Below are positions 36,040-47,202 of a stretch of 64,000 nt of DNA, one piece after another; positions within the stretch are counted from its first letter, which is position 1, and every line of letters begins with the position of its first letter. Location: the NCBI GenBank assembly GCA_003254905.1, contig QANU01019479.1, forward strand, positions 348,132-412,131, in the 5' to 3' direction. Made by a program: the position numbers and the translations under genes. Source of the DNA: Nissolia schottii (taxonomy: Eukaryota > Streptophyta > Magnoliopsida > Fabales > Fabaceae). The notes under the pieces are model-generated. The model made no database searches and was not told the origin of the DNA. It saw only the letters and a program-made list of their open reading frames with translations.

Positions 36040-37575
36040 ATAAATTCGGATAATTGAGTTTTCAATTTTTTATAAATCATAAATTTTTATTTTTACCCCT
36101 TACAAAATTTTTGTTAGGAAATTATTTTTATAAAAAAATTTATTAAGTATTAATCTCTATCATTTATTTGGACTATAGACATAATTGTTAACTTAATTAC
36201 ATAAAAAAAAACATAATTGACCCATTCTTCAAACCAATCCACCTCACTCATCCTAACCATTATTGAATTAAAAAATAAATAAAATAAACTCATTTCTTTC
36301 CCGTCCCCCGCTCATCCTTTCCACCTCATCACCAAGACTCTCTCCCACCCACATCTGACTTGTCATCAGCCCTCCTCCTTGCCGCCACCCACAACCCACC
36401 CTCCCATTCTCTCAATCCTCCCTGTCCAATTCTCTCATCACCGCCACTATCACAATAACAATAATAACAACTTTGCTCACTTTCACCATCACCACCTACA
36501 CTCATCATCACCACCACGACAGCAACAACATCAAAACCATCAGTAGAAAGAAAAATCAAAACTTACCACCATCATTACCTTTGCCAAAACCTCTACCATC
36601 AACAACAACATCACTCCATCAAAATCAAACAACAACAACAACAACCCTTAGAATCATTATCAACAACATCAAAATTTTCAAATCCCCAAATCTACAACTC
36701 TCCTTTCTCCATCAACAACCCTTCCCCATTTTGTCATCTACCAATACACAAATAAAAAATCAACAACAACTACACACATACATATCTAGAAAAAAAAATG
36801 TAAAAAAGAAGAAGTAGAGAAGGTGTCATGCGTTGGCCACCATTTGCCAGGGGAAAGCCCTTGTTGTCGTGGACAATAGTTGTTGTTATGGAGGAGAGAA
36901 AGGTCACCCACAACCATGGTCACTGCTTCTTCCTAGCATAGATGTTGGGGAGGGGGGAGATGATGAATTGGAAGGGTCGAAGAAGGAGTTGACAATTGAG
37001 GCAGTCTCACCATCTCCCACGAGCTCAACAATGATTCTCCTCCTAGATTCACTTTGTCAACGTCTACCATGACCCACCCCACCACTCCATGATCTGGATG
37101 TCATTGTTTCAATGAGTGTACAGGTGGTGAGGTTGTGGAATGGTGTAGGTGTGAGTGAAGAGAGGTGCGGGTGGTGATGATGATGATGATGATGATAGGG
37201 TTCACATGAGTGAGGGAGTTGGGAGAGAGTGTAGGTGAGAGTGAAGATAGTGATGAAGATGAGGGTAGTGATGAGGATGAGAGTTCTGATGGTGTGAGAG
37301 AGGGTGAGGGTGATGATAGTTATGATGATGATATTTTTTAATTTAGGATCATGGATTACGAGTATGATATTAATTTGGCAGGGCGGATCAATGGTTGGGT
37401 TTAGTAGTTATATGTGTGACACGTGACTGTCACATAATTAAATTAACTGTCATATCAATAATTAATAGTATAAATTAATAGCATAACCTAAAACCTAACA
37501 AAAATTTATGAGGGATTAAAAAACAAAAAAAATCATGATTTACGAGGAATTAAAAACTAAATTAACCCAAAAGAG
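36040..37575. mobile_element. Non-autonomous element with terminal inverted repeats of about 70 bp
   Basis: The left arm (about 36050-36118) and right arm (about 37495-37567) are imperfect reverse complements; both contain an AAATTTTTGTTAGG / CCTAACAAAAATTT pair and an ATAAATCAT / ATGATTTA pair. Inner flanks also pair in part. The inside (36230-37330) is CAC/ATC-rich on the left and GATG-rich on the right with no coding frame of known family. It lies next to the EAF6 retrocopy. Confidence 0.6.
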
Positions 37576-37589
37576 TTTAAAAATATGAT

Positions 37590-37600
37590 ATCTGTATAGG
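37590..37600 (+). repeat. Left target-site duplication of the EAF6 retrocopy
   Basis: ATCTGTATAGG, identical to 37957-37967. The two copies flank the pseudogene exactly, as expected for LINE-mediated insertion. Confidence 0.85.
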
Positions 37601-37956
37601 GTACCTCGCCAGCGGCAGAAGAGCTTGCAGCAGGTCAAGATGATGGGAGATCCGACATTGGTCCCGGCCGTTTTAAAGGTGGAGGAATTTATGCAAATGG
37701 GCAGTAAGCACTCAACCAATGTGTCTTTGGTTTAATCTTTGTTGAATTAAGTATTTTTCAGTTTATAGAAATCTGTTACAAATCTTTTCAAATATATGAG
37801 AAAAACATACTTTATGGATGGGACGAGCTGAGATATCTGCTTGCGTACCATAGGGGTAAACCAAAGAAGGGAAGACCTAGAGATGCAAAGAGAATAAGGG
37901 TGTCAAGTGAACAAGATCTTGATTATGAAGACGATCCAACATAGTGATCCGAAAAA
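37601..37956 (+). pseudogene. 5'-truncated, partly spliced retrocopy of EAF6
   Basis: Compared with the parent gene at 39681-42963, this copy has the end of exon 4 (ACCTCGCCAGCG), exon 5 and exon 6 joined directly with introns 4 and 5 removed. It keeps the complete intron 6 (about 37709-37850) followed by exon 7. It ends a few bases after the stop with a short A-run. It is flanked by an 11-bp target duplication (37590-37600 and 37957-37967). Differences from the parent are few, including TATTGG to CATTGG in exon 6 and loss of CAGACTAG to CAACATAG at the end. It has no start codon or promoter of its own and the retained intron begins with TAA in frame, so it cannot make EAF6. It faces the opposite direction to the parent. 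Confidence 0.9.
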
Positions 37957-37967
37957 ATCTGTATAGG

Positions 37968-39100
37968 CAAGGATGAAATATATACACATATATAGAGAGA
38001 GAGAATGAGAATGAACTTATTTTAAGTTTCGGTAAAAATTAAAAATGAATTTTTTATTTTAGATTTAAAAAAGTTTACCACCTTTTTTTGGTGCGTAAAA
38101 AAAAATAACTAAATTTTACTGTCTCGTTAAAAAAAAATTATCTAAATATGATAGATTTTTCTTAAAAAAAAACTTTTAATGTGGTTTCTGCTAGTTCTAA
38201 TTGTGTTGGTAATTCAGTATTTCAATGGAATTATTTGTTTTATTTATGATCTTATTAGGGACTAATTTAAATTACAAGTTTTATTGTTATACACAGACAT
38301 TGTAAAATTTTTTAATACTGACATTCAATCAAATTTTGTTACATAAATAAAAATAATTGACTATTTTATAATTTAAATAGATAACAGTATTAAAACTCTA
38401 CACCATTGGTAAATAGCAATTAAACTTCTTTAAACAAACTATTCTATAATGTGTTAATAATCAATTTATTTTATAAATCCTTCCAATTAACTTGCCCTAC
38501 ACTTTATGATCAGATTTTATTTTTCTTGAAAACTAATTTAATCGCCACTAGTTTTGACATTGACTGAATTAGGTTTTTATTGTTTGTTTTCCATGTTATA
38601 GTTAATCCCTTGTTTCATACCATCATAATTGGGTCGATTCCACTTGAGCCGATTAGTCAAAGCTTATTAAATTTTAGAAACTAAATATATGTAGGTGAAT
38701 TTTGTTTTGGATGGAATAGAAAGAAAAAGTTTTGGAGACCTAGTCCTATCTTTTACATGTCATAATTGTAATTAAATCTTCCAAAACCTTTTAGAATGGA
38801 AAGATTATACTAAATAAGATAATAGATAGAATTAACAACATTTTCTTTAAATTCAAAAAATTTGTGACAAGTAAAAAAAAAAATATACGCAACGACATAG
38901 GATGCAAACGCATATACAATATGTATACATGGAGAAAAAAATGAAGTATTTATGCATTATAGAGGTTAATGAATTAGGTCTCCTAAACATTCCTCTATGA
39001 ATATAATATCATTTCATGATACATAATCGAACATGTCTATTTCTAAGCATCAAAATTGAAATAAGTTATCTTTATTTTTTGCTAGTTGGTACAAGTTTGT
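37968..39100. other. Intergenic, no gene seen
   Basis: AT-rich spacer between the retrocopy and the Stowaway-like element. Nothing recognised. Confidence 0.5.
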
Positions 39101-39366
39101 ACTCCCTCCGTTCTTAATACATTGTCCACATTTCAATTTTGATATTTTTATAAATAATTATCCATTTATTAAATTTAGATAATATTAATTACTTTCTTTC
39201 CTACCATACCTTATTAAATAAACTTTGTAAATGGATAGTGGATGTGAGAAAATATAAAATTAAAGATATTAAATAGAAGAAACTTTGTAAAATATTATAA
39301 TTTTCAATTATCTTTTAATACTTGTGCATATCTCAAAGTGAACAATTAATCGAAAAAGAATAGTGT
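39101..39366. mobile_element. Degenerate Stowaway-like MITE
   Basis: Starts with TACTCCCTCCGTTCTTAATA, the Stowaway (Tc1/mariner) terminal motif. The right side (AAGTGAACAATTAATCGAAA, near 39337-39357) is a worn reverse complement of the left arm. About 265 bp, AT-rich and non-coding, as usual for the family. The TA target duplication was not verified on the right. Confidence 0.6.
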
Positions 39367-39680
39367 AGGACAAGGAGCTATGTTACTCATACCAAAAAAA
39401 CAAGGTATGTAAAGTTTCTGCATGACATTTGTCTTTGTACAAAATATTTACTAGAAAGAACAACCATAAACTTGTCAAAAGAAAATTGTGCACAGAAACA
39501 TTTACTACAAACCAGAACAGAACATGTCATACATGCCTCTAGTACCAAATCCACAACCATGGGGGACCTAAATATGTACACAAAACTGCCCTCCATTCAT
39601 TATCAAAGCAGATTCTTCCTGTCTATTAACATTCCACCAGGTTTAACATAAAGTTGCATCAACATTTTCGATCACTACGT

Positions 39681-42600
39681 CTAGTCTGGATCGTCTTCAT
39701 AATCAAGATCTTGTTCACTTGACACCCTTATTCTCTTTGCATCTCTAGGTCTTCCCTTCTTTGGTTTACCCCTATGGTACGCAAGCAGATAGCTCAGCTC
39801 GTCCCATCCATAAAGTATGTTTTTCATATATTTGAAAAGATTTGTAACAGATTTCTATAAACTGAAAAATACTAAATTCGACAAAGATTAAACCAAAGAC
39901 ACATTGGTAGAGTGCTTACTGCCCATTTGCGTAAATTCCTCCACCTTTAAAACGGCCGGGACCAATATCGGATCTCCCATCTGAGACGAACAGAAATACA
40001 ATGAATTTGCAATAAAATTGTTGCCAGGAAAGTTATTGAAATGCTCAGTCATATGAACTCACCATCTTGACCAGCTGCAAGCTCTTCTGCCTAAAATAAG
40101 CCAGATGAAGAAAATGCATGTTACATATCAAAAATAATATTTGTGAAAAGATGCCGATACTTGAAAAATGGACCATAAATAAAAAGAATTTAATTAAGGA
40201 AAGAAGACATAAAAGGTCAGTTTAAATGCCCAGAACAGGATCCTGAGTTGGAGAGCTAGGTTTTGTCAACTTGCAAGTTGAAACTTATATGCAAAGTTGA
40301 AATCAAATGACAGATCTGAGCTAATCTCATGTGAATCATTCAATTTCTCTTCTGTCAATGGGAAATAGACTTCCGGAACCATATACAATCAGACATCTCT
40401 TCTGTCAATGGTTTCAAGTAGTACTGGTAACATCAAATATAGAACAATCATATAAATGAGTGTCTAGGAAGAAATTTTAAGCTCCGTTTATTGTTTAACA
40501 TTTCCATAAAAGTTGACTCTGAAATATTTTATGTTTCAAATTGATTAAAATGGCACCATCAGATCAGACATTCTTTGCTGTATGTACTTCCTATATTCTG
40601 CCCATATGATTAGAGCAGATAAAAGCAAGGTAGCACAGACTAGCAAATAGCAATGTAGTTCAATAATGTTGGAAACTAATGCCTCCAACCTTTTTTAGTT
40701 ACTCTTGTCAACCCTAAGATTAACATGCTTAACTCTCACAATAATCACACGAAAATATTGTGACTACTTTTACAAGGATGTGAAAGATGAACAAGAAACA
40801 AACATCATGCAGTTATCTTCAGTTCTTCCAAAGTCAATCTTGTTACTTAGTGCTTATCATTGAATATCAGAAACTCACCGCTGGCGAGGTCACTGAAGAT
40901 AGTGAAAAGAGCCTATCTTCGGGCTGAAACTTTCTAGATCGCTTCAAGCTGCCACAAAGAAATTAGATTCACCAATGTCATACAAACATCAACAAGAACC
41001 ATTAGCCAAACTATAATTCACTTTATATCTTTAAAAAAAAAAAAAAGCAAACTAACACATTCAAGTGTACACATTATCTCATCTAGGAGACTCTGATACT
41101 TAAATGCACAGACATACAATTTGGTCATAAGAAAATAACCATGAATAACAAAACAGCATATCATCTCTACTTAAGATGTATGCAAAAGATCCCCCAATAC
41201 AATTCATTATTACATAGAACTCAGATGTATTAAATGACAAATATTAAAGCAACTCCATTGTGTGGCATTTTTGCAGCCAATATAAGTAACAAAATTCGCG
41301 AGTTAGCCTTTCCTGACAATCAATGGATCACAAAATCATGGAAGACCTGAATAGATACCTAATTAAAACAACTTTCAAATATGTACAACAGATCATTCAC
41401 TCAAAAGCATGCTACTACCCATCCTATTTTTCTAAGGATTATTAGAACTACAGATTGAGAGAGAATATGGATGCTACTTCTTCTCAGCAGAAAAGAAATA
41501 AATTCAGAAAATATGAGAATGGACAGAATAGGTCACTGATCACAACAATTGAAGAAAGGGACGACAAAAGCTATAATTATTTCAAAACAAAAAAACGAAA
41601 TAAGAAATCCGGAGAAAATAAACTCCATACAATGCAGTGTTCTTCGATGAAGATAGGAACCCTTCAAATCTTTTTAAAACATTGCCACATTGTCCAGGAT
41701 CCTGTAAATAACTTGTCTCCATATCATAAACCTGAGTTAAAGGCAAAAACATTAGCCCCTTCCAGCAAGAAATTGCGTGAAGTGTAATTTTAAAGAGCTT
41801 AACTTCATTATGAAATTTCAAGTTGGTGAACACAAGCATGTAATTGGAGAATCTAATGATCAATATTGCAGCAAAAGTGCATCATTGCATGACCAACTCA
41901 ACAAGAAACATAACAGAATTCGGAATCCTATTGCATGAACATGGCATTGTTAAGCAAGTAAAGTGCCTAGTTTTAAATTAGATGACACTTTGCCCAATTC
42001 TATTGTATTGAATTGCATACTAAGCAAACATTTATACACAAGAAAGTAAAAAAGAGATATAAAAGAAAGACGAAAGAAGAGTTAATTAAACCCCAAAATT
42101 TGTCATAACTAAAAACAGCGTCATTAATCCTTAACAAATAAAAACACTAACATAGTCTCTAATAATTAAAAATAGAGTAAACCCCCCAAATTGGTCTTCT
42201 TAATTTTTTCGTCGGCCAAATTAGTCCGTTTACAAATGAAACAGGCAAATTGGTTCATGTCAAATCCAAACGTAAGACATATTAGCCTTCTATCAATAAA
42301 CCATTCAAACTGATCCTTAATGAGACTAAAAATAGGACAAATCGGTCCTAAAGATATATAAATGAGTCAAATTGATATGAGAAGAAACATTAGGAGCCTA
42401 TTTGTCCTATATTTCTTTTTATCATAGACCAATTTGAGCTATTTGTTGATCAAAGGTCTAACTTGTCTACATTTTTAAAAGTGATTGTGAGAGATTAACA
42501 TGTCCAAATATTAGAATTGGGAGTGACAACGTTATGAGTTTGAAGGATCAATTTGTCCGACACAAGATTTAAGAGACCAATTTGGGGTTCACCAATTCAG

Positions 42601-42963
42601 AGTGTCACATTTTTAAATTTAATTAATTATTAGGGACTATGTTGAAATTTTTCATTTCTACAGGGACTAAATCGATTCCCCTTATTTTTCGAAGCAACAA
42701 AACCAACCCAGACACCAAGGTTGAAAAAATTTACCTGCTTTTCAATGCTGCGAAGCTCTTCGTGAAGCTTGGCTCTTCTACTAAGCAGAGAAGCTAGCAT
42801 TGCAGAAGGGTTTACGGTTCCCTTTTTCCCTAAAACACGATCAAGTGTGCAAAATACAACACAGGGTTGAATTATTGTTTTAAGAACCAAGAAAGAAAGA
42901 AAGAAAAAAATCAATTCAATCAAAGGGTGACAGAAATTATGAAGGGCTACCTTCCGATTCCAT
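39681..42963 (-). CDS. EAF6: NuA4-type histone acetyltransferase subunit EAF6
   Basis: Small nuclear subunit of MYST acetyltransferase complexes (NuA4 and relatives), which helps acetylate histones H4/H2A. Minus-strand exons 42951-42963, 42735-42829, 41631-41731, 40879-40948, 40063-40090, 39920-39980 and 39681-39771 join in phase to 152 residues, the normal plant size. The EAF6 domain is a coiled segment, LLSRRAKLHEELRSIEKQ, followed by VYDMETSYLQDPGQCGNVLK and FEGFLSS. The plant-type tail has GRSDIGPGRFKGGGIYANG, a basic KPKKGRPRDAKRIR stretch (possible nuclear signal) and an acidic DLDYEDDPD end. The first exon has only 13 bases, easily missed by gene finders. Retention of intron 6 would give an immediate stop (CAG|TAA). 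It is the parent of the retrocopy at 37601-37956. Confidence 0.92.
42085..42680. mobile_element. Nested fold-back element in EAF6 intron 2
   Basis: Inner pair: CCAAATTGGTCTTCTTAA at about 42187 against AAGAGACCAATTTGGGG at about 42571. Outer pair: TAGTCTCTAATAATTAAAAAT at about 42154 against its worn complement TTAATTATTAGGGACTATG at about 42625. The phrases match the dispersed repeat also seen in legumin intron 1. No coding capacity. Ends approximate. Confidence 0.5.
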
Positions 42964-45925
42964 TTTCACGCGAACGAATTAATTAAGGGCTCGGAAAAAA
43001 GTAAACCCTAAATCCCCAATTTTCGTCTTTTAGGGTTCACAATTTTGTGTCCGTTTTCCTATGCGTTCTTGTGCAGTCGATTTTTTTGCAACTACGAGAC
43101 CAATCACGTTGCGCCAAGTCAGCTGGTGTGTAGTGGAACTTCTATGGGAATGAGGATTAAGGAAACGGCTTCGTATGAATTTAGGTAGAGTTATTGCGGC
43201 TAAACGCAACTTGGGGCTCGACTCATTACCCATTCAGATTACTGAGTCCAAGTTTAACCATTGGGATTGAGTTATTAAATCACTTGCTAAACAAAATAAA
43301 ATTAAATAAATATATTACAGTATATTTAAATTAAAAAAATAATAATAAAAACAAATAACAATTTAACATATTTAAATGTATAATATATATTATTAATTTA
43401 ATCATATAATCAAAATATTAGGTTAGTTTGATGGCAATAGTTAAAGCATTTAAATTGAGGCTCATGATATATAGATGTAGATGACAAAGATCTTTAGATT
43501 ACTTGTTTAAAAATCAAGGACACTAAAATAATCTTAAACACGAGGGACAATAATCCCCACTATAAATGCACTATGTTTGTCGAGTGTGAATATGAATGGT
43601 TTGGAAGATAAGATTCAACAGTAATTTTGCTTATTGCAGGGCAAAGGCTTCAAGTTGAGTTGGGTTTTAACTTAAATAAGTCAGTTGCTTCTAAATTATT
43701 TAGCATTGACTTGATCTTTTTAAAAGTCTAGTCTAATTCAAAAGCCTATTTATAGAGTTACTTGAAACAAATAAATAAAAAGTTTATATGTTGTTTGTCA
43801 TTGATGATATACATACAATATATCTAATTAAGTCATTAATAAGAAATATAGTAAACATTGTTTTTTTTAGCCATTTAAGATTAATACAGTCAAAATAAAC
43901 ATAAAATAAAATGAATTATATAAGTAATTAAGAAAGAATATTATTTTATAAATATTAAAGTGATATAAAAAGATAAAATAAATTAATAATCATTATACAA
44001 TAGACAAAAACATAAAGTGTTAAAGTGTTAGGTTTGAGACAAAGACAAAAAGATGAAGAGTCAAAAAAAAATGTTTAACTTTGTTTCTAAAGGAGTGAAA
44101 GAGAAATGAGATACAAAAAGATTTTATGTTATGTCATATTATAAGAATATGATAGATTTTTTTTTATATTTAAGAATATAAGAAAAATATTTTGATAAAT
44201 AGGCTAGCCTATTGGGCCTATTAAGTTTTTTTATCGCTAATGACATTACCTATTAGCTAAAAAGACTTTTTTTTAAAAGTCTTGACCTGACTTGTTTATT
44301 AAATGGTTATGCTGAACTAAACCCTAAACAAGCTGGGTCGAAGGCCCCTGACGGGCGACCTGGCCTACTTCCACCCTTAGTTGGGAATGTATCCTCTCGA
44401 TTTGAATTGTTGTCAAGTGTAATATTTTATTATTAATTTTTTTTATTGTTTATGTCATGCATGAATCTTATCACCTCAATTGTTTGTGAGAAATCACATT
44501 TAACAACAATTGATAATAAATCAAATTAAGACGATTCATTCCCATTTCGGTTGGTTGCAAATAAAAGGTTAACTACATTACATAGAAGGGCAAAAATAAA
44601 ATATAAGTTGGACACATAAAAGTAGTTATTTCATGGAATCTTCTTTATTAAATTGTATTTAGGAAGTACAGACATTTTGTGAAACTGTTGTGTTCGCATG
44701 TTCGACACAATACTGACACTGACACACGAAAACACTCATTAGACACACGTGTTTCATGTTTCCAAAAGTGTCTAAATAAAAAAGTTCAAGAATGGATATC
44801 TCAAGGCATGCTCGGGCTATGTATGGAAGTTTTCAAGCTTGATATAGGTTACTTCTGAACAAAAAATATTTTAAATACCAAATAATTTACAATAATATGA
44901 ATCCTTAGAATATTAATAAGTATTGATTCATAAAACTATTTGTAGTATGTGAAAACTTTATAAAATTGTTCATCCCCTATTTTTTTTTTATAAGATAAGT
45001 AAACTACTAATTGAGTATTACACTTTTTGGCGTCTCCCGTGTAAAATTTGTGTAATGAACTTTTTTCCTCAGGTAAATTAAATATATGTTTACTTTAACA
45101 TTTTTGAGATATTAATATTATTAAAAACATTACTCTATGACTAATTATTTTTGTCATGTAAAATTTTGTAATCTTAAATAATATTTTAATGTAAATATAT
45201 GTGTAACATCAATTTTGAAAACTTTATAAAATTTCTCATCCCCTATTTTTTATAAGTAAATTATTAATTGTGTATTGCACTTTTTTGGTATCTCTTGTGT
45301 AAAAATTTGTGTAATGCACTTTTTCACATCTCCAGTGCAAATTATATGTTTACTTTAACACTTTTGAGATACTCACAAAAAAAAAACTTTTGAGATATTA
45401 ATACTATTAGAAAATTACTCTATGACTAATTATTTTTTAATGCAAAAATCATTATCTTAAAAATAATTTAATATAAATAAATTTGTAAGGTGAGTTTTGA
45501 AAACTTTATAAAATTGTTCATCCCCTATTTTTTTTTATAAGCAAATTATTAATTGTATATTATAATATTTTGGCATTTCTTGTGTAATTATTCATTTTGT
45601 AGAAGACTAAAAATGTGGGGAGAGAGATGGGGAATTTCACTAAAAAATTGTATTGGAATTGAACAATTTATAGTTAAAAATGTGGAGAGAGATATAGGGA
45701 GACTCATAAAAAAAATTATGCTACATATTAAATCTAAACCAATAATTCATATACTATTGAAACCCTTCGTTAGAATGATTTTGAGAATGGAATTCACATT
45801 AATGCATGATTTTCTCGACAATTTATGGTCTATATTGCATTAAGTAGATATTTTTTTTTTAAAAAAAATTGTGTGCAAATTGACTCATTCTATTTTAATG
45901 GGAATGATGTATTCCATTTTGTACT
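42964..45925. other. Intergenic, AT-rich, transposon debris
   Basis: Begins with the EAF6 promoter side. About 43640-44390 carries GGCC-rich phrases near its right edge (CTGGGTCGAAGGCCCC, GGCGACCTGGCCTA) similar in style to the hAT-like element at 61451. Imperfect repeats of a TTTATAAAATTGTTCATCCCCTA-type segment recur near 44950, 45230 and 45500. No gene found. Confidence 0.45.
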
Positions 45926-46285
45926 TGTTATGGACTGGACCATAAATGTCCACTCTAAAGGCCTAGGCCCAAGGATCTGTGGAGTGACCCGACCCGACTA
46001 TAGCATCTCTCTAGCAAGGAACCGCAATGGTCCGAGATATCCTCCCCCATCAAACCACGTGAAACAATCCGCAACACTCGGATATCACACAGATATTTAA
46101 CTCCTAGCAACACCCTGATACAAATCCAACTCACTCTTGCTTACTCCATCACCTCATTCTCTTATTGATTTGAGCGTTGGAGTCCTTGCAGGTACTCACA
46201 CAACTTTCAACATTGGAGTCCCACCACTTGCCGAGAAGCTCCAGGATCCGACTTGTCCCGAGGATCATACCTCGATATAGTACTT

Positions 46286-46330
<45 letters not shown>

Positions 46331-47202
46331 GAATTAAGTATTTTCATGCGTAATCAAATTTCACGTGCTTTGTTAAATTTTTTTTACGGAAATGTACTTA
46401 CTAAAATAAATTCTTATAGAAAATTGCATTTGCTTCAGATCTCTCACCTTTGTGTTTGAGCTTCAAAAATCAATCCTTAAGGATACCACACCTTAAGCAA
46501 CTAGAGGGATACCTCACCCTATTTACAATGTATGAATTTGTATAGAACTCACTCAAAGAGTTGATGATAGAAATTGAAGCACAATATTTTCTTTGCAAAT
46601 AAAACTCTCTTGTAGAGTAGATGATACAACTTGAAACTCTACTAGGAGTATTGTTAATATTTCTCTTTTACTCTTGTGATGATGGAAAATATTAATCCAT
46701 TGATAATATTAATCCATTGATAATATGAAGTATAAGGATTACGAGAGTGGAAAGCTTGGCTAGAAACATTTTCAGTTAGCAATATATGTGTTCTCAATTA
46801 TCAATGAAGTATTTGTGGTTAGTGTACTGAAGTATTGAAATAGGGTTTCAAATTACCTGCGTACAATGAGGTTGGAAGGTGGAGATCGGGGACATGTTGC
46901 TTGTTGAAATCTCCTTTTTGTGGCATGGATGGTGTACATGCAATGGCTTCGATGCTTGAGTGGGTTAGGGTCGAGAGGTACTCATTTTAGGGTTAAACTC
47001 TAGGTTGGGGGTTTATAAGGGTCTCAACTTGAGAGTCAGGTTTGACTTTCTCGACATTGCGATTCCCCTTATCTTGAACCCTTGGGAAATTATAACTTTC
47101 TTTCAAATTCAAATGGCCACACGCAGGTTAGGCCCACGAGGCTGATACATGCCAGGTTCCGAGTTAAGGTCAACCCATGGCCTAGCCTCTTAGTCCGTAA
47201 CA
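45926..47202 (+). mobile_element. Probable solo LTR
   Basis: Starts TGTTATGGACT and ends AGTCCGTAACA, reverse complements with one mismatch, as LTR ends are. The region inside has LTR-type phrases (GAGCGTTGGAGTCCTTGCAG at about 46172) and an AT microsatellite. No gag-pol lies on either side. The flanking bases (GTACT left, ATTACT right) are not a clean 5-bp duplication, so the call is moderate. Confidence 0.55.
46290..46327. repeat. (AT)n microsatellite
   Basis: About 18 AT units inside the probable solo LTR. Confidence 0.9.

Noticed and set aside
36473..36817. 114-codon frame rich in Thr, His, Asn and Gln
   Set aside because: Translation of simple CAC/ACA repeats inside the inverted-repeat element; no start context, splice signals or family.
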